A stretch of DNA of 64,000 nucleotides from Alloascoidea africana (lineage: Eukaryota; Ascomycota; Alloascoideomycetes; Alloascoideales; Alloascoideaceae): contig JAKTTT010000021.1 in the NCBI GenBank assembly GCA_030581615.1, forward strand, positions 1 to 64,000, written 5' to 3'. Below the pieces are notes generated by a model. The model had not been told where the DNA came from. It searched no databases and saw only the letters and a program-made list of their open reading frames with translations. Position 1 is the stretch's first letter; each line of letters starts with the position of its first letter. The translations under genes and the position numbers were made by a program. Shown here one piece after another: positions 62,562-64,000 of this stretch.

Positions 62562-63876
62562 CATATCTTGCTCTTCTGTTTTTATTTTCGGTCAGAACAA
62601 GCACACATAAACATGTGTTGGCATAATTTTTTTTTTTTGTTTTTTGAAGAAACAATTTTCTTTTTATTTTTTTCATGAAGAGTTGCACATTTGCACACAT
62701 TTCCGTCTTATCCCCCACGCTTACCCCCCACACCCACTTCCAACTCATACATTTAACTCCCATTGTGACTCCAAAATTTCTTGCTTTTTAACGTTAATCA
62801 TTTTTTCTCCATCATTTGCTACACTGATAAAACACACACCCAACCTTTATTCATGATGATTCCACTCTGTTTCCATTATAAATCAACAACATAAACGATG
62901 CACTACACTGCTTTTCCCCTTTTTCTATTCCTATTTATCTACAAGCATATACTTGCGTCTTTGCTTTTTGTTTTCACTTTTTTTTTTTGCTCCTAAATTT
63001 TCACCTGGATAATCATAAAGGCATCCCAGGATTATACAGGAAATAATGCCTTTTCCACTGAACGTTTCTCATCGACCCATCTCAAACATGCTTTCTCTTT
63101 CCCTTTTTGTTTGTATCTTGTCATCTATAAACTACAAAACCGAACAACATTCTCATTCTCATTCTCATTCTCATTCCCATTTTCTTTATCTTTTACCCCT
63201 TTTTGTCCTAACAGCTTTGCTTCTTTTATGTGTACTACTTTTCTGTATTTCTTGCTACTTTGCTATTACTTTCCTCATTTCATCTCACCTTACCTCACTG
63301 ATCGCTTTGTCCACAGAACTCCATATTTTGAAAGTTGAATACCCCCATCACCTATTCTTTTTTTGCCTATAATATATATTTATAAATTTTAACTTATCGT
63401 TGTCTCTTTTTATAATTCTTGTTCCTGGCGCTGGAACCATAGTTACTAATAAATCTACTTTCTCTAAACCCCTGACAACACCCCCGTAAAGTGTTTAATT
63501 GTATCTAGCAAGATATCGAATTCAAGTATCCTTTCTTCTCGCTTACATGCACTCTTCAAAAAAAAAAAAAGTGCAACTACTAAACCCTGACCTGGGCACC
63601 GTATAATCATTTCATAATCCACTTGTGTATTAATGTATAACTTGTCTTTCACTTGCCTAAACCTAAATATAGAGTCCAAGTGAAATACCGCATGAACCAA
63701 CAAGTAGCTAATAAATAACAAGGTAAGATAAAAAAAAAAAAAAAAGGACCTATCCAATACGATATACAACCATTTCAATGCCAGATCTAAGTTAAATAGA
63801 AACCCAGTGTAAAATGCTTTACACTTTACACCCTTCGCTGCTTAGCTTTACTTTACCCTGCCCCCCTGTCAAAACT
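62562..63876. other. 1.3 kb convergent intergenic region
   Basis: T- and C-rich sequence with poly-A/T runs and a CATTCT hexanucleotide repeat (63148-63177). A near-perfect hairpin, AGTGTAAA and TTTACACT around ATGC (63806-63825), lies 50 bp beyond the FRQ1 stop. ORFs here (for example 63046-63372 +) are low-complexity. Confidence 0.5.
63806..63825. repeat. 20-bp hairpin in the FRQ1 3' flank
   Basis: Arms of 8 bp with a 4-base loop, followed by another TTTACAC copy. It may be part of the FRQ1 3' UTR. Confidence 0.6.
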
Positions 63877-64000
63877 CTAGACCAAGCCATCGTACAAATT
63901 TAATGCAGAAACAATGGTGGGATCAACTTTAGAACCTTCTCGAAATTCATCCAATGTGAGCTCACCATTACGATCTTTATCCATAGTTGCAAAAATTTTA
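63877..64000 (-). CDS. FRQ1: Frequenin / neuronal calcium sensor 1, C-terminal end
   Basis: Only the last 40 residues are inside the window; the gene continues beyond 64000. They contain a complete EF-hand loop, [12 protein letters not shown], followed by [15 protein letters not shown] and the terminal L-Y-D-G-L-V, a nearly exact NCS-1/Frq1 ending. Frq1 binds Ca2+ and activates the PI 4-kinase Pik1 at the Golgi. The N-terminal myristoylation site is outside the window. Confidence 0.93.
   Translation of the reverse strand, partial: KIFATMDKDRNGELTLDEFREGSKVDPTIVSALNLYDGLV

Noticed and set aside
63046-63372. 108-codon ORF with a His-Ser repeat
   Set aside because: Product of the CATTCT microsatellite and T/C-rich DNA, without conserved features.
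1-64000. CRISPR arrays, bacterial operons, riboswitches
   Set aside because: The sequence is clearly eukaryotic nuclear DNA with spliceosomal introns; no spaced direct-repeat array was seen.

Overview
The window is nuclear DNA from an ascomycete fungus, most likely an early-diverging, intron-containing budding yeast (Saccharomycotina). The gene set points there: SPA2, VTC, a SAC7-type RhoGAP, BUD7/BCH1 ChAPs, RTT109, MTG1, SPE2, PSR1, RET3, ULP1 and PHO92. About 28 genes lie in 64 kb. I could place 22 spliceosomal introns in 13 of them. They are short (54-149 nt), with GT(A/G)(A/T)G(T/A) donors, CTAAC- or CTAAT-like branch sites and AG acceptors. A long NudE homologue, an AreB/GZF3-type GATA factor and a Fot1/pogo transposon relic fit an early-branching yeast better than Saccharomyces. 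I cannot name the species.

Layout. 1-9.7 kb is a housekeeping block: a partial TPR protein, MTG1 mitochondrial ribosome GTPase, SPE2 (polyamines), TMA19/TCTP divergent from RTT109, a STIMATE-like vacuolar membrane protein and a PSR1-like phosphatase. 9.7-25.5 kb is looser: a 2.5 kb gene-free stretch, a GPI-anchored wall protein, a type-B carboxylesterase, a Zn2Cys6 factor, then a divergent pair of a Dal5-like transporter and an ornithine-cyclodeaminase-family enzyme. BUD7/BCH1 and TAF9 follow, with TAF9 divergent from NudE. 29-37.4 kb holds a histidine phosphatase divergent from a GATA factor across a repeat-rich promoter, then a SAC7-like RhoGAP. 37.4-42.5 kb is a gene-poor island of fossils: a 134-bp solo LTR with target duplication, a decayed ubiquitin-specific-protease-like gene and a deletion derivative of a Fot1/pogo element. 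42.5-64 kb is dense again: MCM4, SPA2, beta-mannosidase, TAF3 divergent from RET3, ULP1, VTC2/3, an odd secreted lysine-block/acidic-tyrosine-block protein, PHO92 and the 3' end of FRQ1.

How the genes connect. Two TFIID subunits (TAF9, TAF3), two cell-polarity/trafficking genes (SPA2, BUD7) and phosphate-linked genes (VTC2/3, PHO92) occur. The VTC promoter has two CACGTG boxes, the MCM4 promoter has MCB/SCB-like boxes, and a CGGGTAA (Reb1-type) motif recurs in at least six promoters. The most unusual item is the secreted protein at 59586-60494. It has a signal peptide, an ~80-residue block with dozens of lysines and no acidic residues, and a strongly acidic tyrosine-rich tail. I recognise no family for it.
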